Assembly: GCF_014384705.1 (NCBI RefSeq)
Contig: NZ_JACRSN010000021.1
Location: forward strand, 1 to 54,733
Source of the DNA: Yeguia hominis
GTDB taxonomy: Bacteria > Bacillota > Clostridia > Oscillospirales > Acutalibacteraceae
Direction: 5' to 3'
Length of the DNA stretch: 54,733 nt
Shown: positions 8,363-15,505 of the stretch, piece after piece
How the letters are laid out: each line of letters begins with the position of its first letter
How positions within the stretch are numbered: position 1 is the stretch's first letter
Made by a program: the position numbers and the translations under genes
The notes under the pieces: model-generated
What the model saw: the letters and a program-made list of their open reading frames with translations, nothing else
The model's database searches: none
Told to the model about the DNA's origin: nothing

Positions 8363-9547
8363 ATGGAACCGCAAATGCGCACCCAAAAGCGCCGTACATT
8401 TATTATCAACTGCATCTATTTTGCCTTGATTTTTGGAATTGTTTTTTTGTTCTTTCGGTATGCTATTCATTTAGTCATGCCGTTTGTGATTGCGCTATTG
8501 ATTTCGTTGCTGGTAAAACCACTGATTAATTTGATTCACACAAAAACCAAAATCAACCGAAATCTGATTTCCATTTTGACCGTTCTTCTGTTCTATGGAA
8601 CCGTCGGTGTTTTAGCCGTCCTTCTTGTGATTAAGCTTTTCGATTCCGCAAAAGATCTTTTACTGCAGCTGCCCTCTTTTTATACAAAAAATCTGGAGCC
8701 TTCGCTAAATGAATTTTTTAATGCATTGGAAAATTCCGTAAAGCGTGTTGATCCCAGTCTGGTAACCGCTGTGGATTCTATTTTTGAAAATCTCAGCAAA
8801 TCTCTCGGTGACGCGGTTTCAAGTGTTTCCATGAAGCTGGTCGGCAGCATCACAAAATATGCGACCTCTGTCCCCGGCATTCTGATCAATATTTTGATTA
8901 CCATTATTTCCACATTTTTTATCACAACGGATTACTATGTTATCACCAGCTTTCTCTCGAATCAAATTCCGGAAAAGACCAGAAACTTTCTGTTTTCTGT
9001 CAAGCGGCAGCTTGGAAAAACACTCGGAAAATACATTCGTTCCTATGCCCTGGTTTTGCTGATTACCTTTTCAGAACTCTTTATCGGGCTATCGATTATC
9101 CGTATTTCCAATGCGCTTTTGATTGCCGCTGTGATTGCATTTTTTGATATTCTTCCGATTATCGGCAGCGGCCTGTTTTTGATTCCATGGTCTGTTATTA
9201 GCCTCGTACAAGGAGAATACCTCACTGCATTGGGACTCATTCTGCTCTACATTGTCATTACGATTATCCGGAATATTATAGAGCCCAAAATTGTCGGTAC
9301 ACAGGTCGGACTGCATCCGATTGTGACGCTGGTCAGCATGATTGTTGGCGCAGGATTGTTCGGTGGATTTGGACTTGTCGGTCTTCCGGTGACCATTGCG
9401 CTGATTAAAAACCTGGATGATGAAGGGATCATTCATGTGTTAAAACGTCCGCCTCTCTCCCCTTCTGCAGACGCTGCAGACATTCTGGATGAAAAAGAAC
9501 ACACGGCAGAAGAAAACCCGCAAACGACGGATCCGCCATCTTGCTAA
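8363..9547 (+). CDS. AI-2E/YtvI-family permease
   Basis: About 394 residues with roughly eight membrane helices. Two helices lie at the N-terminus, an amphipathic helical soluble part at about 90-165, then the conserved block DILPIIGSGLFLIPW and NIIEPKIVGTQVGLHPIVTL that defines the AI-2E exporter (PF01594) family. In sporulating Firmicutes the close members are YtvI, made during sporulation, with unknown substrate. It follows the recombinase stop within about 20 bp and shares its transcript. The ATG at 8363 leaves AAAGGGA about 12 bp upstream; ATG 8351 would touch the site directly. Confidence 0.85.
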   Translation: MEPQMRTQKRRTFIINCIYFALIFGIVFLFFRYAIHLVMPFVIALLISLLVKPLINLIHTKTKINRNLISILTVLLFYGTVGVLAVLLVIKLFDSAKDLLLQLPSFYTKNLEPSLNEFFNALENSVKRVDPSLVTAVDSIFENLSKSLGDAVSSVSMKLVGSITKYATSVPGILINILITIISTFFITTDYYVITSFLSNQIPEKTRNFLFSVKRQLGKTLGKYIRSYALVLLITFSELFIGLSIIRISNALLIAAVIAFFDILPIIGSGLFLIPWSVISLVQGEYLTALGLILLYIVITIIRNIIEPKIVGTQVGLHPIVTLVSMIVGAGLFGGFGLVGLPVTIALIKNLDDEGIIHVLKRPPLSPSADAADILDEKEHTAEENPQTTDPPSC

Positions 9548-9557
9548 ATAAAAAATG

Positions 9558-9593
9558 AACCGCAGTCCCGGGGGTATCGGGCTGCGGTTTTTT
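9558..9593 (+). terminator. Terminator of the recombinase-permease operon
   Basis: AACCGCAG-CCCG paired with CGGG-CTGCGGTT (one bulge on each side) followed by six T, 11 bp after the permease stop. Confidence 0.88.
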
Positions 9594-9762
9594 GAGCAAA
9601 TGAAAGCACGGATGATTGCTTGCATTGGATACCGATGAAGAACGGAGAATGATAAGGTAAGATAAGCTGCGCAAATTGAAACGAGCCAAAAAGAAGACAT
9701 CGCTTGCAGGCTCTGGCAGAATGAAGTCACAGCACAAATATTCTGAAAGGAGACAGCAAACG

Positions 9763-10047
9763 ATGTCCGAGAAAATTGTACAGCTAAATGAGGAACTAAT
9801 CAAGGGGCAGATCAAGGAATTGGTCCGAAGCAGCGTGGAAGAAACCCTGAACGAGCTGCTGGAAAAAGAGGCATAGTCCCTGACGCAGGCGGCCCGCTGC
9901 GAGCGCAGCGAGGCTCGTCAGGGCTATCGCAGCGGCCGCTATGACCGGAACCTCACCACGACCTCCGGCAATGTCACGCTCCATATGCCGCGGCTCAAGG
10001 GCGTGTCCTTCGAGACGGCCATCATCGAGCGGTATCGCCGCCGGGAA
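9763..10047 (+). pseudogene. IS256-family transposase remnant, N-terminal, with an internal stop
   Basis: A GAAAGGAGA site and ATG open a frame reading MSEKIVQLNEELIKGQIKEL and ending at an amber codon (9874-9876). The same frame continues after the stop as YRSGRYDRNLTTTSGNVTLH and RLKGVSFETAIIERYRRRE, the well-conserved N-terminal region of IS256-family transposases. Homology stops at 10047 and the remaining two thirds are absent. It is therefore both stop-interrupted and truncated. A 37-residue peptide could still be made. Confidence 0.88.
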
Positions 10048-10170
10048 CATATGTATGGACAATGATGAATTGATGAATTGCCGGCATCTTTGTACGCTGT
10101 TTCTTATATTTTTCTTTCGGTTCACATTTAAGTAAGAGAAACGGAACGCTAGGTGGCTATAAAAGCTCCT

Positions 10171-10238
10171 CTGCGGAGCTTCTTGCAGTTGCAGCCCGGT
10201 GAGTGGGAAGCGCTGGTAAAGCGTCTGCAGGAGGCAAG
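10171..10238 (+). pseudogene. Detached copy of the 3' end of the GH3 beta-glucosidase gene
   Basis: These 68 bp match positions 46390-46457 (minus strand), the last codons of the glucosidase gene, with one mismatch. One frame reads LRSFLQLQPGEWEALVKRL, against LRSFLQLQPGELEALVKRL in the intact protein, and then runs to a TAA at 10249-10251. There is no start codon or ribosome site. It lies 124 bp after the IS256 remnant and marks a recombination scar or a lost paralogue. Confidence 0.85.
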
Positions 10239-10385
10239 CGTTTTTGAATAAATAGTTTGCCATCTACCATTTCGTTTGAAACATCAATTTATCTCTGCCA
10301 ATGATTGATATTTTTTCTCATTTCTGCTATCATCAATATGGAAGAATTCCCTTTTAATATTGGAAATCATCAAAATCGCGCATTT

Positions 10386-10820
10386 TCAATCGTTCTGCGC
10401 TGCTGCAGCTCGCTCTTCTCCCCACCATTTTGGAAGAAGCTCCCGCAGCGTGATGGTTTCCCGCGCCGCATAATCAACCATGATTTCAAGATCGGCGTTT
10501 GCAGCGTTTAGCTGATAAAAGAATTCTCGGCATGCACCGCAAGGCATGCCGCTGCCGCCGCCGTAAGGCGCACGATCCCGAAAGGCGATCAGTCTTTTGA
10601 CTTTGGTTTGTCCGCTCAGCAGGTACATTTTGAGTGCAGCAACGCGTTCCGCACATAGATCTAAAACCCCGCTGCAGCTTTCGATGCAAAATCCCGTATA
10701 AATTTCACTGTTTTCGCTTTCGAGCGCGCAGACCACATGATGTGCCTCGATAAAAGGGCTAACACTTTCCGGGTGATATTCTTCTTTTGCCATCAAATAT
10801 AGCTTTTTCCAAATATCCAT
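10386..10820 (-). CDS. Cytidine/blasticidin-S deaminase-like protein
   Basis: About 144 residues with the zinc-dependent deaminase fold. The zinc ligand and catalytic Glu are in LCAERVAALK, and the two Cys ligands in MPCGACREFFYQL. The spacing and size fit the homotetrameric cytidine deaminase/blasticidin-S deaminase group, which hydrolyses cytidine-type substrates to uridine-type products in the cytosol. The N-terminal region (HHVVCALESENSEIYTGFCIES) looks more like the blasticidin-type branch than the housekeeping Cdd, so the substrate is uncertain. The start is unclear: ATG 10820 is preferred by alignment; ATG 10835 and 10853 are in frame and no start has a strong site. A very strong promoter lies upstream. 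Confidence 0.82.
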   Translation of the reverse strand: MDIWKKLYLMAKEEYHPESVSPFIEAHHVVCALESENSEIYTGFCIESCSGVLDLCAERVAALKMYLLSGQTKVKRLIAFRDRAPYGGGSGMPCGACREFFYQLNAANADLEIMVDYAARETITLRELLPKWWGEERAAAAQND

Positions 10821-10918
10821 GCATAACCACTTCATTCTTTTTATGCCAAGCAATAGATTTTTTGCCTGAAAAAAGCAAAATTATCCCGGAGACTCCCTTG
10901 TCTTTTACCATTTACAGT

Positions 10919-10947
10919 ATTATAATAATAATATAATAACATGTCAA
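10919..10947 (-). promoter_or_regulatory. Full-consensus promoter for the deaminase gene
   Basis: TTGACA (10947-10942), a 17-bp spacer made of TTA repeats, and TATAAT (10924-10919). Both hexamers are perfect. The leader to the deaminase start would be about 90 nt. Confidence 0.75.
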
Positions 10948-11086
10948 ATCTCCTGTAGTCCCAACTCAATTTGGTTATGCGGACTATCCGGACTTTAAAC
11001 ACGACATTTCCATGCATGCACAACATGATTTGGCTTCTGGTTTTTATATGAATGTCTTTGCGATGTTTGCTACCGCGATAATATAA
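10940..11086 (+). other. Coding-like fragment of unknown origin
   Basis: This plus-strand frame of 48 codons reads as natural protein sequence, including FGYADYPDFKHDI and HAQHDLASGFYMNVFAMF, and ends at TAA (11084-11086). It has no start codon or ribosome site and overlaps the deaminase promoter. It is probably the tail of a decayed gene. I do not recognise the family. Confidence 0.3.
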
Positions 11087-11098
11087 TAAAATCAGAAG

Positions 11099-11147
11099 CA
11101 CCCAATATTCCGAACTTTTCAGATCGGATATTGGGTGAAACTTTTTT
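11099..11147. terminator. Probable bidirectional terminator
   Basis: CACCCAATATTCCGA pairs with TCGGATATTGGGTG with one bulge, loop about 8 nt, followed on the plus strand by AAACTTTTTT. On the minus strand it lies 25 bp after the DUF6514-like gene and is followed by a T-rich stretch. Confidence 0.65.
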
Positions 11148-11160
11148 ATTGGACTCAGAT

Positions 11161-11445
11161 TCAGACAATTGTGAATGTAGCACCCATGTCACGAAGGACA
11201 TCATACCAAGAACCAATTCCAATGCTGTTTTCACAAATGTATTTCAAAAATGATGCGGCTTTCTCAAAAGATGTTGAGGAACATACACATGCTTCTGAAC
11301 AGGTATCAGATTTGTCTTCTTGTTGCACTGAAAGATGGATTCCGTTCGGAAGCGCTTTTGCAGAGTACGTTACTGTCCTGCGTTCCTGAAAGCCCTCAAT
11401 TTCGGAATACTGATTGACAAACGTGCATGCTTGTAACTGCTGCAT
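11161..11445 (-). CDS. DUF6514-like small protein
   Basis: A 94-residue soluble protein with no signal or membrane helix. The first part contains TVTYSAKALPNGIHLSVQQE, and the C-terminal helix and tail AASFLKYICENSIGIGSWYD then VLRDMGATF. This order (beta-hairpin, Cys-containing linker, helix, then a loop leading to D-V-hxxh) resembles clostridial DUF6514 proteins, of unknown function; the match is by eye. GAAAGGATG precedes the ATG at 9 bp and a promoter lies at 11465-11492. Five Cys residues are present, two in CVCSS. Confidence 0.6.
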   Translation of the reverse strand: MQQLQACTFVNQYSEIEGFQERRTVTYSAKALPNGIHLSVQQEDKSDTCSEACVCSSTSFEKAASFLKYICENSIGIGSWYDVLRDMGATFTIV

Positions 11446-11464
11446 GATTTTTCATCCTTTCCAT

Positions 11465-11492
11465 ATTGTATGTGTTTTGGCCTACATCGCAA
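11465..11492 (-). promoter_or_regulatory. Promoter of the DUF6514-like gene
   Basis: TTGCGA (11492-11487), a 16-bp spacer, TACAAT (11470-11465), 20 bp upstream of the start codon. Confidence 0.5.
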
Positions 11493-11687
11493 TATTTTGT
11501 TTTTGTTTTTTACAATTTTATTTTAGAGAGACATCAAAGTTTTGTAAATACGCAGATCTGAAATTCGCTTGCAACCATGCAATTTTTGTCTCCAAATTTG
11601 CAAATATGCATTCAAATTCAACAAATTTGACAAAAAGCCCGCAAAAGGACTTGTTATAGAGGTAAAAAAGGAGAGAGTGACCGATTT

Positions 11688-12071
11688 ATGAAAGCGGAAG
11701 ATTTAAAAAAGCTAAAGCTCGAAAGGAATCTGACAACCAAGCAGATTTCGGAATTGAGCGGAATTCCGGAAAGCACCATCAGCAGGATTCTTTCCGGGCA
11801 GACTGACAATCCTAGCTTCGATACGATCAGTGCAATTGTAAAAGCAATGGGAGGCTCGCTCGACCAGATGACCGGATTACATGCGGCATCCGACAATAAC
11901 GACACAACCGCTGATTTATCTCCGCTCATCACGCTGTATGAGCGAGTCGTTGCGGAGAAAAATCGGTATATCAAATTGCTAGTTACCATTTCCTGCGTTT
12001 TGGTTGGAATCTTGGTTTTCATTTTGCTTTTTGATATCACAAATGGCGCTGTCGGTTTTATCCGATATTGA
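11688..12071 (+). CDS. Membrane-anchored XRE-family regulator (short form)
   Basis: A 127-residue protein. Residues 4-62 are an XRE/Cro helix-turn-helix with TTKQISELSGIPESTISRIL. A linker with a short predicted helix follows (about 78-100), then one membrane helix (LLVTISCVLVGILVFILLF) and the end motif DITNGAVGFIRY. The DNA-binding domain would face the cytoplasm and the last few residues the outside. Its relative is at 14043-14660. AAAAAGGAGAGAG precedes the ATG. Upstream are TTGACA at 11627 without a well-spaced -10, and two CAAATTTG palindromes (11593 and 11622) that could be operators. Such membrane-bound XRE proteins may act as one-component sensors; the target is unknown. Confidence 0.8.
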   Translation: MKAEDLKKLKLERNLTTKQISELSGIPESTISRILSGQTDNPSFDTISAIVKAMGGSLDQMTGLHAASDNNDTTADLSPLITLYERVVAEKNRYIKLLVTISCVLVGILVFILLFDITNGAVGFIRY

Positions 12072-12108
12072 TTCGCTGTTTTGCAGGCAGAAAAACGCAT
12101 AGAAAAAG

Positions 12109-12153
12109 AAGAAGTCCTTCTGATCGAAAAAATGCATCAGAAGGACTTCTTTT
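12109..12153 (+). terminator. Terminator of the short XRE gene
   Basis: AAGAAGTCCTTCTGAT, loop of 11 nt, ATCAGAAGGACTTCTTTT. The 16-bp stem is perfect, with A and T tracts at both sides, so it may act in both directions. Confidence 0.88.
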
Positions 12154-12303
12154 ATTGGTTAAGAAGCGTTCAAAATAAAATTGCGCATAGAACCCCACGC
12201 TGCAAAGATGCATGACAGTGAAGCTTTCAGATTAAAAAAGGTCGACTCTCCCCTGGCTTCTATGCACCTTACAGAATGACAAAGAGAATAGATAGGATTC
12301 CGT

Positions 12304-12570
12304 TTACTGATCCCGGTCCTTTTTTCGCAAACCAGCAAAGATCGCAAGATTGATTGCAGCAATTGCAGAAAACACACCTGACGCGCAATGAAACCGATGC
12401 ACGCGCTGCAAACGAGCGACCTCGCAAAATGGCGCCGCACCGCTGTCCCCATCTGAACCGGGCAAAAAGGCACCTTCGTTTTCCCGTTCCGACAGCAATT
12501 TCATGATGATTCCGCCCAGCGCTGCAATCACGGCAATCAGAAAATAGGTTGACCGCTTGGTTCTGCTCAT
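12304..12570 (-). CDS. Small two-helix membrane protein, unknown function
   Basis: An 88-residue protein with two predicted membrane helices (about 8-24 and 66-80). They are separated by a polar loop with two Cys residues, FCEVARLQ and FHCASG, and the protein ends in LRKKDRDQ. I do not recognise the family. An AAAGGAG site at 10 bp supports translation from 12570; an overlapping frame from 12592 has poor composition and is rejected. It follows the MFS gene on the same strand with a gap of about 95 bp and may be co-transcribed with it. Confidence 0.6.
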   Translation of the reverse strand: MSRTKRSTYFLIAVIAALGGIIMKLLSERENEGAFLPGSDGDSGAAPFCEVARLQRVHRFHCASGVFSAIAAINLAIFAGLRKKDRDQ

Positions 12571-12664
12571 AAACGACGCGCTCCTTTTTCATTTCTTTTT
12601 CTTTTAGTATACCATGAAAAAGATGGTTTTCATAGCATCAATTTTCTCTTCCAAACCAGACAGC

Positions 12665-13861
12665 TCAATGTTCCGAAAAATGGCCTCTTCTGCGCGCTTC
12701 GCGCACCTCACCGCAAAAGGAATTCGGCATAGAGCTTCGCCATTTCTGAAATAGAATCCAGCCGAACAGACAAATCAGGCCGCCGAATCCGAACGCATAA
12801 GAAAGATTCCATGCGGCAATTGCGCCAAAGCACAAATTTGTCAGGATTCCGATACTGTCCATAACCATCGCGTGAATGCTCAGCGCGGTCGCACGGTTTT
12901 CCGACTGAATCTGGCGGTTCTGCAATTCAGTCTGCAGCGGACGAAAAAGGCTGTTTGCTGCGCGGAGCATCAGAATTCCTGAAACAGACGGGACAGCGGA
13001 CTTCGCAAACGATTCTGTAATACATGCGAAAACAGCTCCCCCACAAAGCAAAGAGAGCGTGCGCCGAATTCCAATCCTTTTGGTAAGCGCAGATGACCAG
13101 ACACTGCACAACCCTAAAACAGTGGTTAGGATATAGAGGATACCGATTGTGCGATCCGGCATTCCGCAGTGTGTAAATTGAACCTGGCTTAAAAACACCG
13201 TGATGGTCTGGTGCGCTTCTGATAAACATGCAGCCGCAATCAGGAAAAACAAAATCTGACGGTTTCCAAGGGTACTCTGAACCGTTTTCCGAAAGAATTC
13301 CGGTTTTGTACGAGTAGGATCCGGGGATTTGACCTCTTTCAGGAAGAGCGACAATCCTGCGGCGGCGCCATAACTAAGGATGGTCAAAAACGCCGCGAAG
13401 GAATATCGTTCCTGAATCCAACCCGAAAAAACACCGGCCGCAAGTAACAACCCGCACATCCCCATTGCGTTGTAAATTCCAAATACCCTTTGGCTGTCCT
13501 TTCCACGACAGGAAAGATACAACATGCTGGAATCCACACCGGAAAGACCGGTCATCACAATGCTCAGAAGGATCCGTTCCAACAGAAATCCCAGAAAACT
13601 CGTCGCCCGCCAAAAGATGATTTTGGAAACCAAGTCGAGACCGCAGCACAAAATCATAGTTTTGCGGTATCCAATTCGATCGGAAAGCATTCCCCATGGA
13701 AGCTCTAACACAATACACAAAGCCAGTGAAACGCTTTCGATGATTGTAATCTGAAAGAGTGAAACGCCTTGTGCCTGCCGGTAACGCGTTGCAACCGGCG
13801 CATAAAAAACCATGCCCTGAAAAAGTGCAATGGCATACATCAGTGCAATATTTCGTTTCAC
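12665..13861 (-). CDS. MFS transporter (putative exporter)
   Basis: About 398 residues with 12 predicted membrane helices. The motif-A-like loop after TM2 is WGMLSDRIGYRKTMILCCG and a second copy is ALTKRIGIRRTLSLLCG between TM8 and TM9. This is the drug-exporter-like MFS group. The substrate cannot be told. The GTG at 13861 follows AGAAAGGAT; an earlier in-frame ATG at 13894 has no site. It lies between two membrane-anchored XRE genes, so regulation by one of them is possible. A nested inverted repeat lies just upstream of the start. Confidence 0.8.
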   Translation of the reverse strand: MKRNIALMYAIALFQGMVFYAPVATRYRQAQGVSLFQITIIESVSLALCIVLELPWGMLSDRIGYRKTMILCCGLDLVSKIIFWRATSFLGFLLERILLSIVMTGLSGVDSSMLYLSCRGKDSQRVFGIYNAMGMCGLLLAAGVFSGWIQERYSFAAFLTILSYGAAAGLSLFLKEVKSPDPTRTKPEFFRKTVQSTLGNRQILFFLIAAACLSEAHQTITVFLSQVQFTHCGMPDRTIGILYILTTVLGLCSVWSSALTKRIGIRRTLSLLCGGAVFACITESFAKSAVPSVSGILMLRAANSLFRPLQTELQNRQIQSENRATALSIHAMVMDSIGILTNLCFGAIAAWNLSYAFGFGGLICLFGWILFQKWRSSMPNSFCGEVREARRRGHFSEH

Positions 13862-13881
13862 AAATATGATCCTTTCTAAAT

Positions 13882-13944
13882 AAACATACGACAAACAGAC
13901 GTGATCATGCCACGCCTGTTTTATGCTGTGTTTTCTGTATGTTT
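13882..13944. repeat. Nested inverted repeat upstream of the MFS gene
   Basis: Outer arms AAACATAC (13882-13889) and GTATGTTT (13937-13944) enclose inner arms AAACAG-CGTG and CACG-CTGTTT around ATCATGC. It lies 20-85 bp upstream of the MFS start, and could be an operator or a leader stem-loop. Confidence 0.5.
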
Positions 13945-14042
13945 GTTTAAATTGGACGATTCATGAAAAATGCCACGCTTTCTAGAAATCAATGATTTGT
14001 AATCGCAAGTTTTCTTGCGGTATATGTTTGAGAAAGGACTGT

Positions 14043-14660
14043 TCAGAACCAGTCGGTACATCTCCGCAGTCGGTTGGCTGTACACATGAAAACGTTCGCG
14101 TGTGTTTCCAATTTCGATTTTCGATTCGCTGCCAGATAGGCGCGATGTTCGTCCGGCGCTGGATTACTTGCGAGAAAAAGCTTCAAAGTCGCAAACAAGC
14201 GTTCCGCTCCGATGTAGTAGCGAATCCACCCTACAGAACCTAACGTTAAATCCATCACCAAAAACACTACCAAAAAAGCGGCCAAAATACAAACAATCGT
14301 AAATAGGCGCATTTTATCCTTTTTCAGGGACTGCATAAATTGTTCCGAAGAATTTTGAAGAGCGGCGATCCGTTTTTCGTAAGATTCCCGCAGCAGGATT
14401 AACGCCGAAAGCTCTGAATCTTCCTCCTTAGGCGGATCTTCGTCTATGGTACCGCTCAGCATCGCGTCCAGAGAGCCGCCCATTGCAGAAACGATCAGGG
14501 AAATGGTTTCCAAACGCGGATCAGCTGTTTCGCCGCTGAAAATTTTTCGGATGGTTGAATCCGGAAGTTTTGTGATTGCAGATAAATCAGACCAGGACAT
14601 TCCGGTGTGTTCCTTGCATGCCGCAAGGTATTTTCGAATCAGATCCAGCGTTTCAACCAT
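14043..14660 (-). CDS. Membrane-anchored XRE-family regulator (long form)
   Basis: About 205 residues. The helix-turn-helix includes SWSDLSAITKLPDSTIRKIF, followed by a coiled-coil-prone linker (LLRESYEKRIAALQNSSEQF), one membrane helix (LFTIVCILAAFLVVFLVMDL) and the motif DLTLGSVGWIRY, clearly homologous to the end of the protein at 11688-12071. There the protein stops at IRY. Here the frame runs on for about 57 residues of low-quality sequence, so the original stop was probably lost. The first Met at 14684 has no site; ATG 14660 has a poorly spaced AGGGA. Read away from the MFS gene, it may control it. Confidence 0.72.
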   Translation of the reverse strand: MVETLDLIRKYLAACKEHTGMSWSDLSAITKLPDSTIRKIFSGETADPRLETISLIVSAMGGSLDAMLSGTIDEDPPKEEDSELSALILLRESYEKRIAALQNSSEQFMQSLKKDKMRLFTIVCILAAFLVVFLVMDLTLGSVGWIRYYIGAERLFATLKLFLASNPAPDEHRAYLAANRKSKLETHANVFMCTANRLRRCTDWF

Positions 14661-14691
14661 ATTTCGCCAATCATATCCCTGCATTTTATAA

Positions 14692-14990
14692 TTATTTACC
14701 AGACATTACCATGGAATCTCAAATAATACCAATTCTTTTTTGACAGAAAACCTGTTACGCTATAAGCGGACAGGAGATCACCACCAAAACAACCACGAAA
14801 TGAATCCGTCATCCACTTCCAAAAAACCGAAAGAATCGATCCTTGTTTTTGTTATGACATACAATAATTGCCACGTCAAGACCGAACAACGAAAAATGCA
14901 AGAATTTGCCACACGCTCCTGCCCTTTTTAAAAGCGTGCATACAAGTTCAAGTGAAGTGACAAAAGAACCACCGGCGAGGAAAGGAGAAA
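14692..14990. other. Intergenic stretch without a recognisable gene
   Basis: About 300 bp separates the long XRE gene from the holin remnant. TTGACA at 14739 followed 15 bp later by TATAAG could be a weak plus-strand promoter. Nothing else was seen. Confidence 0.3.
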
Positions 14991-14993
14991 ACC

Positions 14994-15216
14994 ATGAACA
15001 TTTTTGCGCAATTTTTTGACGAGTACGCTTCTACGGTCCTTTACACGGCGTTGACGGCAATCATTGGAGGAGTCGGTGTCATTTTCAAACAACAGTATGA
15101 AGAAACGGTCCGTGCAGTTTCGGAGACATTAGCCGGAAAAGGGCTTTACATTGCAGAGGTTTGAAACGATGCTTCGAATCGAAGCAGAACAAATTGAGGA
15201 ACGAAAAGGTGCATAA
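14994..15216 (+). pseudogene. Decayed phage holin-like gene (LLH type)
   Basis: GGAAAGGAG and ATG open a 56-codon frame: FDEYASTVLYTALTAIIGGV is a membrane helix, then a charged part, stopping at TGA 15162-15164. A shifted frame overlapping the stop reads FETMLRIEAEQIEERKGA to TAA 15216. Together they resemble the start and end of LLH-type phage holins (single N-terminal helix, cytosolic helix, C-terminal MRMLIEAAV-like region) with the middle deleted and one frameshift. The family is inferred by eye. The short product could still be made and would insert in the membrane. Confidence 0.45.
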
Positions 15217-15404
15217 AGCGGTAAAATCAAAGGCGGCCTCCCACCCCATTCCGTTTACGGGACAAAATCGGTGAACTTATCTATATGTGTCGACACATGG
15301 CCAAATCATGGATTCGTACGCTGAACGTTCTGAATGCTTGCCCGCGCAGCGTTGGATTTGTCGAAAAAATAAAAATTGCGGAACCAACACATTTACGCCC
15401 ACTC

Positions 15405-15436
15405 AAAAAATCCGCCGGATCAACCGGCGGATTTTT
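15405..15436 (-). terminator. Terminator of the spoIIM-xerD-YesL-like operon
   Basis: On the minus strand AAAAATCCGCCGG, a 5-nt loop, CCGGCGGATTTTTT. It lies 70 bp after the stop of the YesL-like gene. Confidence 0.88.
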
Positions 15437-15505
15437 CATGCATGAAATTCCGTTTTGGGTCAAATGCCAGGATTTTTGTCCTGTACAGATTTCCTCTCGC
15501 ATCCC

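Noticed and set aside
12269..12592. 107-residue minus-strand frame overlapping the small membrane protein
   Set aside because: It is the shifted reading of the gene at 12304-12570, which has the ribosome site and membrane helices.
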